The translations under genes and the position numbers were made by a program. A DNA stretch of 64,000 nucleotides from Byssothecium circinans (lineage: Eukaryota > Ascomycota > Dothideomycetes > Pleosporales > Massarinaceae), in NCBI GenBank assembly GCA_010015675.1, contig ML976982.1, forward strand, positions 138,612 to 202,611, written 5' to 3'. Shown piece after piece: positions 43,700-54,982 of the stretch; within the stretch, counting starts at the first letter, position 1; each line of letters starts with the position of its first letter. A model generated the notes under the pieces. The model saw only the letters and a list, made by a program, of their open reading frames with translations. It did no database searches and was not told the DNA's origin.

Positions 43700-44133
43700 A
43701 TAAGATGAAGAGGGTTTTGGTGTTTGTAATCGGCGAGATACTAGGGAAGGTTGGAACAGTAGGACCGTCGGTTGGTCATGATTTTGGTATGGTGCAGTAA
43801 CGACTCATGAGCATGGCGTTGGTGGTTCTTGATACCTGCTTAGCATAGCATTAGTGTTTGTATTGGAAGGGCCTCGAGATGGATAGATGATAGGATGGCT
43901 CGAGGCATATGTATGATTGGAATGGATGGGAAGTAAATGGTAGTGAAGGTAGTACCCGGTAATGCAAAACAGTGGTGGCGGCTGCTTCAAAACATGCTTC
44001 GAAATGCGTTGATATCCTGACTCTCATTCGTCCCACCCATACCCGCTCACCCTCTCACCGACACGACACTGCAAGCGACCTAACCATCGCAAACCCACCC
44101 TTTCCACCCGCTCAACCAAACCAAACCAAACCA
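43700..44133. other. Convergent 3' intergenic region
   Basis: 434 bp between genes ending toward each other. The right part is C/A-rich (ACCAAACCAAACCAAACC near 44115). No gene is seen. Confidence 0.5.
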
Positions 44134-46423
44134 TCACCCCACAAACACCCCCCTAAAATACGACTCCACACCCTCCCACCCCTCCTCCCCATCCAACACC
44201 CCCACAAACCCCACATACTGATCCGGCCTCACAACAGCCACACACCCCGTCTCCCTCTCGATCCCAAACTTCCCATACGCATCCGCATACCCCTCATGAT
44301 AACTCACATCATCCACAAACACACTATCATAATCCCACCCCGTCTTCTCATCGAACCTATGCAGCACGTCCGGGAAATCGCGGAGCAGCTCGACGTCAAC
44401 GCGAGGCGCGGAGTGTACGGTTAAGATGTCGATGTTTGTATAGAGATGAGGGGCGAGGAAGGGAGAGGCGGAGAGGTGCGTGCAGAAGGAGCGGAGGCGT
44501 GTGGATTGTGCGGGGGAGAGGATGTTGCCGGCGAAGAGGAGGAGGCGGAAACGGCCGTCGGAGGGGAGGAGGGTTTGGAGGTGGTGCGGTTGCGCGGAGG
44601 ATTGGTTTAGGACTTTGTGGCTTGGGAGGCGCATGCCGAGGGGTAAGTTGGGGGCGAGGGATTGGTTACTCTTGGGGGTTGTATTTTTCGTTTCTTGTGA
44701 GGTTTTAGTTTGGGTAGATCCGGTATTTTGGGGGACTTCTTCGTCTTCCTCTTCTTTTGCTACCAACATGCTCTTCCCATAATCCACGGATAATCCCGAA
44801 GCGAACATATTCCCCTGAAGAAACGCGTCTTTGAAGTCCTTCATACTAACTCCCGTCTCGTCCATGACATCCTTCGCCGGTCGTCCGGAAAACAAGCGCG
44901 AGAACTTATGGTCAAAGTCGATGAGATCCTGAGCGATTTTCCGTCTCTCCTGCTGATACGTGCCCAACATCTCGGGCTTCACCACACCCTTGACCACTAA
45001 CCCCAGTTTCCAGCCCAGATTATACGCATCCTGCATACTGACATTCATGCCCTGGCCCGCCTTGGGACTATGCGTATGCACGGCGTCGCCGGCCAGGAAA
45101 ACGCGGTTCCGGGAGTCGAAGTTGGTGCCTACGCGCTGCCCGATCTGGTACGCGGTCCACCAGTCGCAGTACTGGTACGTTAGCGTGTAGGGCGCGAGGA
45201 TCTTCTGGGCTGCGGAGATGATGGTTGAGGGGGTGATGCGTGAGCGGTCGGCGCGGCCAGAGGCGTCGGGCTTGATTTCTGTGAGTTGGATGTAGAGGCG
45301 TACGAGTTTGTTTTCGCGCGGGATGACCATTAGGGAGCCTGAGGAGGCGCTGTGGACGGCGCAGCGCATGCGGATGTCGGGGAAGTCTGTTATGGGGATC
45401 ACGTCTGATGGAGTTAGTGAATCAATCGCTTGTAGGAAGGGGAGTGGAGATGGGTGGAAGGGTTGGTACCTAGTACGCCCCAGATGAAATCTGTGGGCTC
45501 TCCTTCGAGTTTAAATCCCAGTTGTCTCCTCGTCCAGCTATGGGCCCCGTCACATCCGACTACATACTTCGTCTTTACAATTTCAGTGCTTCCCTGCTTC
45601 TCCCGGCTCCTTTGAATCAAGTCGTCCGTATCGTCCTCTGCCATGTTGCTTCTGAACAGCCCGTCTTGCACTGTCGTACCATTGCTCTGCGCCGGTGTAG
45701 CTTCCTCGTCCGTTAGATATCGTAGTTTCACTGTTATGGGATACGAGTCTTGGGAATGGTCGTCACAGAGCTTCTCGTCAATCTCAAGGGATTCGGGCAA
45801 TACGGCGCGTTCCACGTGCAAAGTGTCCTTGGAGTACTTCTTGATGTTGTCGAGGAAAAAGCGTTCTATCCTGCCTTGGTGGAGTACGATTTGAGTAAAG
45901 CGGGATAGTCCAGCGGGCACGTCGGGGACGCGGTCTGAGCGTCTAATGATGCCATCTTCGCCGGGATTCTAGTGATATGAGCGAATCCAGTTTTAAGGGA
46001 AGCACTTCACATACCCACATGCACATCTGCATATCGTCAGTGGGAAGATTTTCTTTTTTCAGGAGTAAAGAACGCATACCTCAATCATATGATTCGCTTC
46101 CTTCCACGCCCGATCTGCGAATCCAAAGCTGTCGAAAATCTCGAGACTCCGCATTTGAAGGCCGTCGGCTTGACCGTTGAAAATCTTGGTGCTTCGCTTG
46201 TCGACGATTCGGGCATTGATGCCGCAGTGAGCCATCCATGTTGCCAGCATCAAGCTTTCAATCGATCAGCTTCCACAGCCTCGTTCTCTCGTAGCTCTCC
46301 AAATGCTTACCCCGCTGGTCCAGCGCCTACAATGAGCCTGGGCTTGCGTTAGTGCAGTTTTATCTTAACAAAGCATACAACTCACACGTCACATTTGGAC
46401 TCGTGTGTTTCAAGGGCATTCAT
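44134..46423 (-). CDS. FAD-dependent phenol 2-monooxygenase-type enzyme
   Basis: Six exons: 46386-46423, 46311-46337, 46080-46254, 46015-46026, 45470-45968 and 44134-45404, giving 673 residues with frame continuity through every junction. Exon 2 is 27 nt and exon 4 only 12 nt (MCMW); the latter links HMIE to NPGEDGIIRRSDR as the family requires. Motifs are GAGPAG at 17-22 (FAD beta-alpha-beta), VVGCDGAHSW (DG motif) and RVFLAGDAVHTHSPKAGQGMN (GD motif). A thioredoxin-like C-terminal domain begins around residue 480. Enzymes of this family hydroxylate phenols or other aromatics with NADPH and oxygen. A Gln/Thr/Lys-rich linker (about 465-490) separates the catalytic and C-terminal parts. There is no signal peptide, so it is probably cytosolic. 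Substrate range is not predictable. Confidence 0.93.
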
Positions 46424-47758
46424 TGTGTGACGGTCAATTGAAGAGTATCACAGGCTTGAGTGACCCTGCCAGGCTGGTCGTTGGCATATATGTCTATGTT
46501 AACTGGCCGGTCGCCGGTATATATAGTCATCACAGATACCCAGTTCTCCCAAGCCGCGATCCTCACCGCGCGGCAGTGGATATCGGTGTCGAACACGAGG
46601 AGCATGACTGTGGGCTACTCAATGAGCTACCCCACACACGTCATCCGGAACAGGCACCGGATCAGGCACCGGATGATGCAGCATACAAAGTTTCCACATT
46701 CTGATTGGCTTAGCGATGCTTCGGCGACATAGGCGACTGGCTGGGAGGGTGTACTTCTGTCACTTGTCAGAAATTGGTAATCACACGCGGAGAACAACGA
46801 TTAGAAGATCGGGAGACTTGCTGTGGCGCTGGAACTTTAGCGCAATCGCATAATATCAAATAAAAGGACCAAAATACTAGTAGGCTTGTCAGTACTGCTA
46901 CCAGGAACGTGAATGTCTCGTCTGGTCGTACGTGGTACCGCATAAGAATGCCGAAAGAGCCGGACTGGCAGGAGAGCGCTTGCCCATTTGTGTTAACCAT
47001 AGTCTGCTGTACATACTCCGAAGCCGTGAAAATACAAAGCCGACCGGATGCGCTGGGCATGATGAAGGACGTGGTAACAAGAGTAGGATACGATTGAACG
47101 CGAAGGAGTGGAGCGTACAACTAGTCATTCCTTCGCAGTATCCTGGGGATCTCGTTTACAATTTCAACGTGGGCTGTTGTGACAGGAGGTTCTGGGAGCA
47201 TCTACAAAGCCCTCATCCAAGCCAAAATCAAACGCGATGATTATCAACATATCGACTACCTTCGGATTCGTCCCTTTTCCACTTATTTAGTATGAGCATG
47301 TGCGAGCACATGGAGGGACCAAGGTACAACACCAGGGCCAGCAAGAATGCGTCGCCCATGACAGCCACAGTCCTGCATCGGGAAAGACCAAATCCGAACA
47401 AACAGGGGGAATGAAAGAGGAGAGAGATCGCAACGTGAAATGTGTGCAAGATTGAGATCACCTATGTAGGTGATTCTGACATTTGATCACCACGACGGCC
47501 CGTACGAGCCCATCGTCAAGCTACAGATCGTGGATGCATGCGCCGTTCCATACAATTACCATCATGTCAAGGCGCGTTGAACGAACGATTCGCGAAGAGT
47601 ACCGTTATTCAGTCGTCTGTCTTGCGACAAACGGGTGTCCAGAAACGCCATCCAGTCATAATATCACGCCTGCACCTTTCAGGGCCATTCATCCATGTCG
47701 CCGAAACCAAATGCTATAGAAGACGCTAGATTCGCATGTCGCAAGCTAAAGATGCCAT
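46424..47758. other. Intergenic, no supported gene
   Basis: 1.3 kb. One minus-strand ORF (47060 down to 46767) encodes a possible single membrane helix (FTFLVAVLTSLLVFWSFYLIL) but has no other support. Confidence 0.45.
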
Positions 47759-49047
47759 TCAGAACACCTCCTGTTGCCTGTCAACGAGCGACTGGAACTC
47801 GACACGGCGCCTGCCAATGATGCTCTTGCGGTGAGGAATCACCTCGCTTGCGACGAGATGCGACTCGACCTTGACGTTGGCCTTGAGCTCCAGGAACCTC
47901 GCGCAGATGTCGTTCATGAGGAACTGGGCCTCCTCATCGTCAGACGAGTCGTGCCAGTGGATGACAACTTGCTCGAGCTCAGGCGCCTGCTGCAAGATCT
48001 GGAGGACGAATTTAGCGCGCTCATCGAGCATCCATGGGTAGACGGCGGCGACGGTGGAGTCCGGAATCTTGGCTTGAGCGCGGCTGGAAATTTGTCAGTG
48101 CGTGCCATGTTTTGGGGTGGGAATACTTACATCCAGGTCGAGTCCCAGACAAAGGTGATTTCAGCCTTCTTGATGTTCTCCACGGGGGAGAAGGCGGCTT
48201 CGGCAAGGTCATTGAGGGCGAGCTGATAGAATGAGTAATGTCCGAAGCTGCCCGTAGCGTCCACCTTGAGGATAGCGACGTTGTAGAACCAGGCCTTCGT
48301 CTCGCGGTTGAGTTCCTTGTTGAGAAGGAACAGATTGACGGGCGGGGGACACTGGGTGATGCGGAGGAACTTGGAGACATGGCGCCATTTACGATGAGGC
48401 TGGACGATGGGAGCGGCAGGCGCGGGAGCTGTCTCAGGAGCAGCATTCTCGTCGTTTTCAGCCATGTCCTCTCCAGCTTCATCGTTTTCTGCTTCGCCGG
48501 CGTGTTCGTCTTCCACTTCGTCATCTACGAAGGCACTGGCGAGGCTATCGAGCGTGGTTTGAGCGGCGGTAACATCCTGGCCGTCCATGTCCTCGTCGCC
48601 CGTAGTGTCCAGGAACTGGACTGCACCAGTCGTACCTTCAGCCTCGTTATCCTCCATCTCTGCATCGTCTTCCTCACCCTCGTTATCCTCTTCCTGGTTG
48701 TCCTCATCCTCGTTGTTCTCTCCCTGATCGTCCTCTCCCTGGCCATCCTCATCCTCTTCTCCATCACCATCCTCATCCTCCTCGCCCGGCTCATCTTGTA
48801 CCCCGTCCTCGCTCTCCTCGTCACTCACAGGATTGTAGACGCCCCTCGGCACCGGCGCCGTCGGATCAGCAGCCGCCATGTTCGTGATTTGCTCCTTGAC
48901 GTCCTTGCGCTCAAACCAATGGCGCAGAACATGTTTGGTCTTGACGTTGTCGCGGACCGAAGCTTCGGCAAAGATCATATGGCGGATCTCGAGCGGGATG
49001 CCCATGAAGGACGCGCGTGCGGGCTCGGCTTGAGTATCGGTGGCCAT
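47759..49047 (-). CDS. F-box-like N-terminus protein with long acidic tract
   Basis: Exons 48131-49047 and 47759-48083 give 413 residues; the 47-nt intron is GTAAGT...TCCAG. Residues 14-35 (FMGIPLEIRHMIFAEASV) resemble the short F-box-like helix found in many fungal proteins of unknown role. Residues about 75-140 are almost pure Glu/Asp/Gly/Asn/Gln, followed by a second acidic Ala-rich segment to about 215. The C-terminal 190 residues look folded (KWRHVSKFLRITQCPPPVNLFLLNKELNRETKAWFYNVAILK), a pattern common in such fungal F-box-like proteins. If the F-box works, it would recruit a substrate to an SCF ubiquitin ligase, but this is inference. The acidic tract creates a long, meaningless ORF on the opposite strand. 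Confidence 0.75.
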
Positions 49048-50135
49048 TGTGTGCTTAGGGGGCGGTAGTTGGCGGTTGCTGTGTGGGCGGCGGGGTGTAG
49101 AGGAAGTGGGGCAGGGACGTCGACGGCGGACGCTCAGACGCCCTTGTTCGGGCGTTTGTGTTGCGTTCTCGGTGATGCCAGGTCGTGGAAGCTATATTGG
49201 GGGCTATAAGGCTGGTCTGCTGCCTAGAGGAAGGCGAAGGCGCTGTGGTCGGCTGTGGGCGGGGTCGGAGTCGGATCTGGCCAACTGGTCGGTCACAGCA
49301 GCGTCGTGCAGGCGGGAAAGGGTGCAGCGTTACGGTGAAGGTGAGGGCGCGTTTGTCTAGGCGGAATTGTTTTCAGGTGAGAGAGAAAGCTTTCCCCTTT
49401 GGATTGCTGCCGCTACCGTTGCTGTTGCTGTTGCGCGGGGACGGCGTGAAGATTCCATTGATTGCAGTGTGTGTGTGTGGTGCGCCTGCCATGTTAGCGG
49501 GCGGTGAACCAGAAAGTATGGTGAGAGCAGTCCAATGCAAAGAGCACCAATGGTCAAGAGTATTCAAAGTCTGCATCTCGAATGGTCATCTTCTCAAATG
49601 ACTTCATCCCTATCGGCCGATGGCCATCCCTGCACCGATCAGCCCAGCCTAGCCCGCCATTCAACGGCCCAAGCTCTTAAAGCCCGCCATCGGCCCGAAT
49701 AACCCCCGCCCTCCATCGTAGTACATGTGTATTGCGCCCCTCTCCATCTGTTCATCTATGAGATCTATCAACGGTTTATCTTTGTGCATTGTCACCTCGC
49801 ATCTTTGTATTCTAGGGTTTAATGATGGATACTATCTCTAGAGCTCGGCTACTGACGGGAAGGATGCAGCCAGCGTTGTTCGCCGACGCGGACATCATCT
49901 CGTACTTGTAGGGCCATGGAGAAATATAAAATGGCATGGAGAAAGACGTCTTGGACTGAACTCATACAATAAATTGAGAGCTCATCCATCGATCAAAAGA
50001 GTACGAATAATCCGGATATAACGTAGTTTCTTCTCCGACTCCTACTCTTATTTGTCATCTCCGTCAGTATCAAAACTCAACCGCAGTGCAAGTCAAACCA
50101 TCAAGGACCTCTATTGAATCTGCTCGATATACACC
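49048..50135. other. Divergent intergenic region
   Basis: 1.09 kb between the acidic protein (minus) and the GST-like gene (plus). It has a short TGTGTGTG run near 49470 and GTTGCTGTTGCTGTTGC near 49418. No gene is seen. Confidence 0.5.
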
Positions 50136-50976
50136 ATGGCAACATCCAGCCCTCAGATAGAGATTACCCTCTTCCGCGGTTCTGACGAGCCTGGCCATTT
50201 TGTCTGGTCACCTTTCGGTATTTCTCTCCTCAGTACATCCCCTCCTATTTAGGATGAAATACTTACCATCCGTAGTTACCAAAGTCGAATTCCGTCTCCG
50301 CACCTCAAACACGTCCTACACACGTGCCATCGGCGCCGCAGCTTCAGGCCCCAAAGGCAAAATTCCCTATCTGGACCTCACCATGCCTGGTCAACCAACC
50401 CTGCATCTAGCCGACTCAACGCTTATACTCAAAAGCCTCGTCGAGTCCAACCTCATCAACGATGTGAATTCGGCATTGAGCCCTGCGCAAAAGGGTATCG
50501 ATCTGGCTATCCGCGCCCTCTTTGAGGAGAAATTGTACTTCCTACAGGCGCACGAACGCTGGATCGTCAATTTCGAAACCATGCGCGACCACATCCTCGC
50601 TGCTGTCCCTTTGCCTCAACGCCTTGCTGTCGGCGAGCACGTCAAGGGCGAGATTACGAGGAAATTAGATCTGCAGGGCGTAGGACGCTTCACGGAGCCT
50701 GAAAAACGCGCTGCTATCCGAGATATTTGGGAGGGACTGAGTGGGTTGTTGGAAGCTTCAAAGGCGAACGTAGGCGATGGGGGCGTGTTCTGGGTGCTTG
50801 GGGGACCTCTGCCGAGTGAGGCAGATGCGACGGTTTTTGGCTTCGCCGCTAGTGTTCTCATCAGCGAAGCGTCGCCTCAAAGTATGGAGTTGGTGAAGAG
50901 GGAGTTCCCGGTTGTGGTGGAGTATGCGAAGAGGGTACAGGCGAGGTGGTTTGGCGACTATGCGCTCCCGCTTTGA
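50136..50976 (+). CDS. GST/FAX-like thioredoxin-fold protein
   Basis: Exons 50136-50217 and 50276-50976 give 260 residues; the 58-nt intron (GTATTT...CGTAG) joins SPF to VTKVEFRLR in phase. The N-terminal half has a thioredoxin-fold pattern: ITLFRG, then the conserved turn KGKIPYLDL near residue 55, then a STLILKSL helix, as in FAX/metaxin-type glutathione-transferase relatives. The C-terminal half is all-helical, with HERWIVNF and PSEADATVFGFAASVL, the N-capping-box region of GST C-domains. Substrate is unknown; family members handle electrophiles or act in organelle sorting. There is no signal peptide and no membrane helix. Confidence 0.8.
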
Positions 50977-51192
50977 GGTGCGGAGATTGAGTGATAGGAG
51001 AGTGTATCTAGAGGGGTGAAGCGTAAAATGGAAATGTTGGATATGTTTTTCTCCAGAGAGCGTGACGTAATTTGTTGACTTGCGACTTCCCTCGACCGAG
51101 ACCGCGCCTTCCCTGCGTTATCTCACCACACTACCCTTACGACGACGTCTGCACCTCACTCAACCAACAATCTGATCGAAAAATCCACCACG

Positions 51193-51735
51193 ATGAAGCT
51201 CACACTCTTCCTCCTCTCCATCTTCGCTCTCTTCTCCCTCGCCATCGCCTCTCCCGACCCCTACCCCGACGCCAAGAACACCTTCCGCCTCACCACGACC
51301 CCCGACAGCATCAACGCCAGGTCCGAATCCAGGCTCCAGAAGCACGGAACTTGCTCCTGAAAGTGCGGGATCGACTGGTCCAACTGCCTCCTTGTAAGTC
51401 GACCGTTGTTCCAATGGGTTCTGCGACTTTGACGCTGGAATGTGTCCTATCGGGACGAGAGGAAGGAATCCTACGGTCGGAAAATGGTGATAGATTGTAA
51501 TCTAACGTGTGGGGATAGAAAATGTGCTGGCTTTGGGACTACGGATGTCCTAAGATTTGCATGTTCAGGATCTGCGAGACAATGAGTAGTGTAAGTACTG
51601 CGCTCTTAAAATGGGAGGGGAAAGGGGTAGAAGGAGCCCAGTTTAGCCCTGGGAGACATGGGTCAGACTTTTTGTGTGGCATGGTCGCTGACTTGTTGGA
51701 AATAGGAATGCTCGGATTGTCAGTGGTGCCAGTGA
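51193..51735 (+). pseudogene. Small cysteine-rich secreted protein gene with an in-frame TGA
   Basis: The ATG at 51193 opens a strong signal peptide (MKLTLFLLSIFALFSLAIAS). The frame is stopped by TGA at 51358-51360 after 55 codons. Beyond it the same frame runs on to a good donor (GTAAGT at 51394). Two further exons, 51519-51590 and 51706-51735, continue in phase to a natural stop, with intron branch sites TCTAAC and GCTGAC. The downstream part carries most of the cysteines (KCG, SNC, MCW, GCP, ICM, ICE, ECSDC, WC), the composition of an effector-like or antimicrobial-like disulfide peptide. Intact splice sites and ordered cysteines suggest a recently lost gene, a polymorphic null allele, a base error or stop read-through. 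A 55-residue product from the short ORF alone is possible but would have a single cysteine. Confidence 0.6.
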
Positions 51736-52082
51736 GGTCGCCAGCGCAAATGGGCAGAGAGCGCAGGGTTTTCTGCACGCCAATTAAATGGACCGTGATC
51801 ACCTTCGCATGGTTGAGTGCGTTACTTGGTGGGCCCGGCGGCACAATATCCAGTCCTAGAAGGTGATGGTATGGAGTGGGGGATACAATGTTCGGGGATG
51901 GTTCCATATCCCTCCAGTTTCACTTCAGTCAGAAACAGTTCCAAAAAAATCTGATCCAATTCACCCGAGAAACTATGATATTCTGGAAATAGAAATTACG
52001 TCATTATTAAAGAGCGTCCAAAACAACGCCTAAGAATCCATTAACCCTCTCCAGATGGCTTCTCTCATACTCTCCATCATCT
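51736..52082. other. Convergent 3' intergenic region
   Basis: 347 bp between the cysteine-rich gene and the But2-domain gene. No gene is seen. Confidence 0.5.
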
Positions 52083-52767
52083 TTACACCCACTTCAGATA
52101 CAATCCACTACCGGCTCCATTTCCCCACTCAACACCAACATCCCACTTGGCCACCACCTCCCACGCATACGTTCCCTGGGCCGGACAGTCAAAGCTCTCC
52201 AATTTCCTTGGATAGTCGTCAACCGTAGCGTCACCAGGCTTCACGAGCTTGAGGTTGCCATAGTGCTCGTTTCGCTGGTTGCCGGGCGGACCCCAAGAAG
52301 GGACACTGTGTTGGGGTGGAACGGAATTTGTCGAGAAGACCTGCATAGTAGTGCTGTTAGCTAATTGTGCTACGTCTATGATATGTGGAGAGTTTGGTCT
52401 TTTGTATTGTGGAGGAGAAGTGAAGTGCGATGAAGAGAGAGCATACCTGGAGAACTTGAGAAGAAGCAGGGCCGGTAAACCTGGCCGCAGCATCTCCGCT
52501 GTCGAGGTAGAAGTGAAGAGAGCACTTCTTGCCCGCCACGTTCGCGGGAATATTAAACGCCGAGATCGTAGTTGTCGTCTGCGCGAAAGAAGCTTTTCCG
52601 AGGGAGGGTTGGTATGTCAGGCCGCCAGTATTGATGTTATAAACGGAGATGAAGGTAGGGGTGATGACGTTTGGGCCGGAGGGAAAGCGTTTTTCGAGGG
52701 AGAGGGAGGTGGGTGCACTGGCGACTATGGAAGTGAGAAGGGCGGTGATGAGGGTGGAGGAATGCAT
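52083..52767 (-). CDS. Secreted But2-type domain protein
   Basis: Exons 52447-52767 and 52083-52340 give 192 residues; the 106-nt intron (GTATGC...TGCAG, with GCTAAC branch site) is phase 0. The start is MHSSTLITALLTSIVASAPTS, a signal peptide followed by LEKR, a possible Kex2 site. The rest fits the C-terminal But2 domain of fungal secreted proteins: a SAFNIPANVAGKKCSLHFYL block near residue 80, a FDCPAQGTYAWEV block near 160 and a final GLYLKWV strand. Two cysteines (KKCSL, FDCPA) could pair. Such proteins are common in plant-associated ascomycetes, with unknown function. A TATA-like box lies about 120 bp upstream. Confidence 0.75.
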
Positions 52768-52887
52768 TTTGAGGAACTGTAGTGGTAGAGTTCGACTGAT
52801 GGGAAATTGTTGGAGAAGTGATGATGAAGGATGAAGGATTTGTGGATGTTGGTGGTGATGTTGTTTCCTGACCGATCGACCGCTCAT

Positions 52888-52895
52888 CTTATATA
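52888..52895 (-). promoter_or_regulatory. TATA-like box of the But2-type gene
   Basis: TATATAAG on the minus strand, about 120 bp before the ATG at 52767. Confidence 0.5.
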
Positions 52896-53056
52896 CTTCC
52901 CATCAGCCTTGTTTCCTCTCCACGATATCTATAAATAATCCTTCCCAAGATTCAATAGCTACTTTTTCGTGCTTCCAAGTGCTTATACCAGCAGCCCTAA
53001 CTCACTCCACCGCGCCCTCTTCCACTAGCTCCCTTCAGCTCTCTCTGCCACTTACG

Positions 53057-53599
53057 ATGCATCCGTATCCCAAGACATACACAACTATACTCTTTCCACT
53101 GACTCAGGTCCTCAAGTCTCTTCCATTGGCAAATAACTACGACGATGGTCCGTTGCTGTATACGGGAAACGCCATCTGCGGCTGGCGATGTGGAGGCTCA
53201 GTCAGGTCTCATGACTTCTCTATCGCACATTTGGAACAGCTCCAGCGCCGCTTTCAAAATCGCTCAAAACACTGCGAATTGAGTTTTAAGCTTTTCCACC
53301 GTCCGTCTAGGCAATACATGAAGTGGCGCGGGAACGAAAATGGTGTCGTGGAGCTGTGTTGTAGGCTGAGCGGCCACCTGTGGGCTGTGCGCGGTGTCGT
53401 GGAGCCAGAAAAAGCATGTGTTGAGTGCAGGGCACGTGAGCTTTCGACTTGTTCACAGGTCATAGGAACGCAGATAAGGCGTGAATTTCCAGGTGAACTG
53501 GCATATGCCGTCTTATTGAAACCTCTCTATATCTCGGTGTGGGGATTACGCGGAAGAGAGGATGTCGGGGAAGTGGTGGGCTGTAAGTCTGGACGATGA
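53057..53599 (+). CDS. Doubtful hypothetical ORF
   Basis: 180 codons from an ATG at 53057. Residues include LEQLQRRFQNRSKHCELSF and an ACVECRAREL stretch. No signal peptide, domain or intron signal supports it, and it may be a chance ORF or an eroded gene. It is listed because it is the longest plausible ORF in this 2.2-kb gap. Confidence 0.2.
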   Translation: MHPYPKTYTTILFPLTQVLKSLPLANNYDDGPLLYTGNAICGWRCGGSVRSHDFSIAHLEQLQRRFQNRSKHCELSFKLFHRPSRQYMKWRGNENGVVELCCRLSGHLWAVRGVVEPEKACVECRARELSTCSQVIGTQIRREFPGELAYAVLLKPLYISVWGLRGREDVGEVVGCKSGR

Positions 53600-54915
53600 G
53601 CTGAAGGCTAGCAGGTGACCGGCAGGCTCGGCAGCTGGATCCTCGAAGTCGTATAAGCCTTGCTGTCTTTATGTTTCAGCCGCACCGTGTGTGAACATAG
53701 TTACTTTAATAAAAGTGTGTTAAGGATATGGAGCAGTAATTGGGGGTGTAAGACCAGGGGTTGTGTGCATATATAACTGGCGGAGGCCGTCATTAAGGCC
53801 ATAGAAAGATCCAGTCAGGCGATTTGTGGGGATGGTTTCTTGATTATTATTTTTCTCGGAGAAATGAGAGATGACGTGACTGCGTCTGTTGAGTGTATGA
53901 GAAGCGCTGAGAAGGATACTCGTGACCGAATTAAACTTAGTCTGTATCATGGTGAGCCATCAGAGATGCATACTTTAGGTTTAGGTTTTTCGGTGGAGTG
54001 GTTCCATATGAAAGCGAAATTGACCGTAATACTCGTACACTTTCTGGGATACATAGATTTATGTAGTGGTCAGAGAAAGGAATTCGTTTCGCTGATCTGG
54101 TTGAAGGAGAATCTTGAAGTGTTGCTGCTAAAGATGTGCGTTTTGTCTGGTGGAGAGAGGTGCAGAGTTGTGCATACGGGAGGATACTTACCATATGGCA
54201 GGCACTCAAGGCCGGAAAAATAAAAAATATATAAATGAAACAATGAAAATATTATCCCCATTTGAAAGATAGGAAGTGGTCGAGGGCAATAAGCGAGCTG
54301 GTTGTGGACTGAGGAAAGGACTTGCCTAGAAACCGTTCTAAGTCCTCAAGTCATTGAGACAGAACTTTTGGAACCCAAGCGTTCAAAAGACAATAGTACT
54401 AAACGCCCGGGTAGTGTACCAAATAGTACAAAGGAGTAGTGTTGGTGTGTGCGAAGCCGTGATGCAAAGTACGAGCGCAAGCAGGCTGCAGTGAAACGTC
54501 TCGCTCATGAAAGACTCAAGAAGGAAGAATGCGGCGACAAATGTCACAAGGAATGAGTGCATCAATAGATCCGTCGTACTCCGTCTTCGCGAGATGACAT
54601 CACGCTAAGGCCGAACAAGGCAGCTCGATCGCCCGGGCATGCGGGGAAGCCCAGACATGACGATTTTCTAGTGCCGGTTCCTCGTGCAGACTCGTGCGTG
54701 CTATGCTGGTAGAACTAACGTCCAAGATGCAGTTTACGACAGAATACGGGCGGCCGTGCCACTGTCTGTCTTGTGCTGCTCTTTTTCGGGCGAAAGCCAA
54801 GCGGCATCTTTCGCAACGGTTGATCACGATCAGCCACCTACGTTGGTCGTAGCGAACGCTTTCTTTGTGCGAGCGTTGGCGGTGAGCAAACGGATCATGG
54901 CCGCGGCTACTTGAC

Positions 54916-54923
54916 TATATAAG
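54916..54923 (+). promoter_or_regulatory. TATA-like box of the trehalase gene
   Basis: TATATAAG 67 bp before the trehalase start codon at 54983; a canonical sequence and spacing for a regulated fungal promoter. Confidence 0.55.
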
Positions 54924-54982
54924 GACGACCGCGACGTTGGTTTATGGGGGAATCTGCATTCCCGATTACCTCCTGTGTCATC

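Larger units (their letters stand above)
52768..54982. other. Intergenic between divergent secreted-protein genes
   Basis: 2.2 kb. It contains the TATA-like boxes of both flanking genes and one doubtful ORF (53057-53599). Nothing else is supported. Confidence 0.5.

Noticed and set aside
46767..47060. Minus-strand ORF with one possible membrane helix
   Set aside because: No signal, intron or family support; a single hydrophobic stretch in AT-rich DNA can occur by chance.
48238..49068. 276-codon plus-strand ORF with hydrophobic repeats
   Set aside because: Opposite strand of the Glu/Asp tract; Leu/Val/Phe/Ile runs are the reverse-complement codons of GAG, GAT and GAC.
54383..54565. Short hydrophobic minus-strand ORF
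   Set aside because: Sixty codons of low-information hydrophobic sequence with no other gene evidence.
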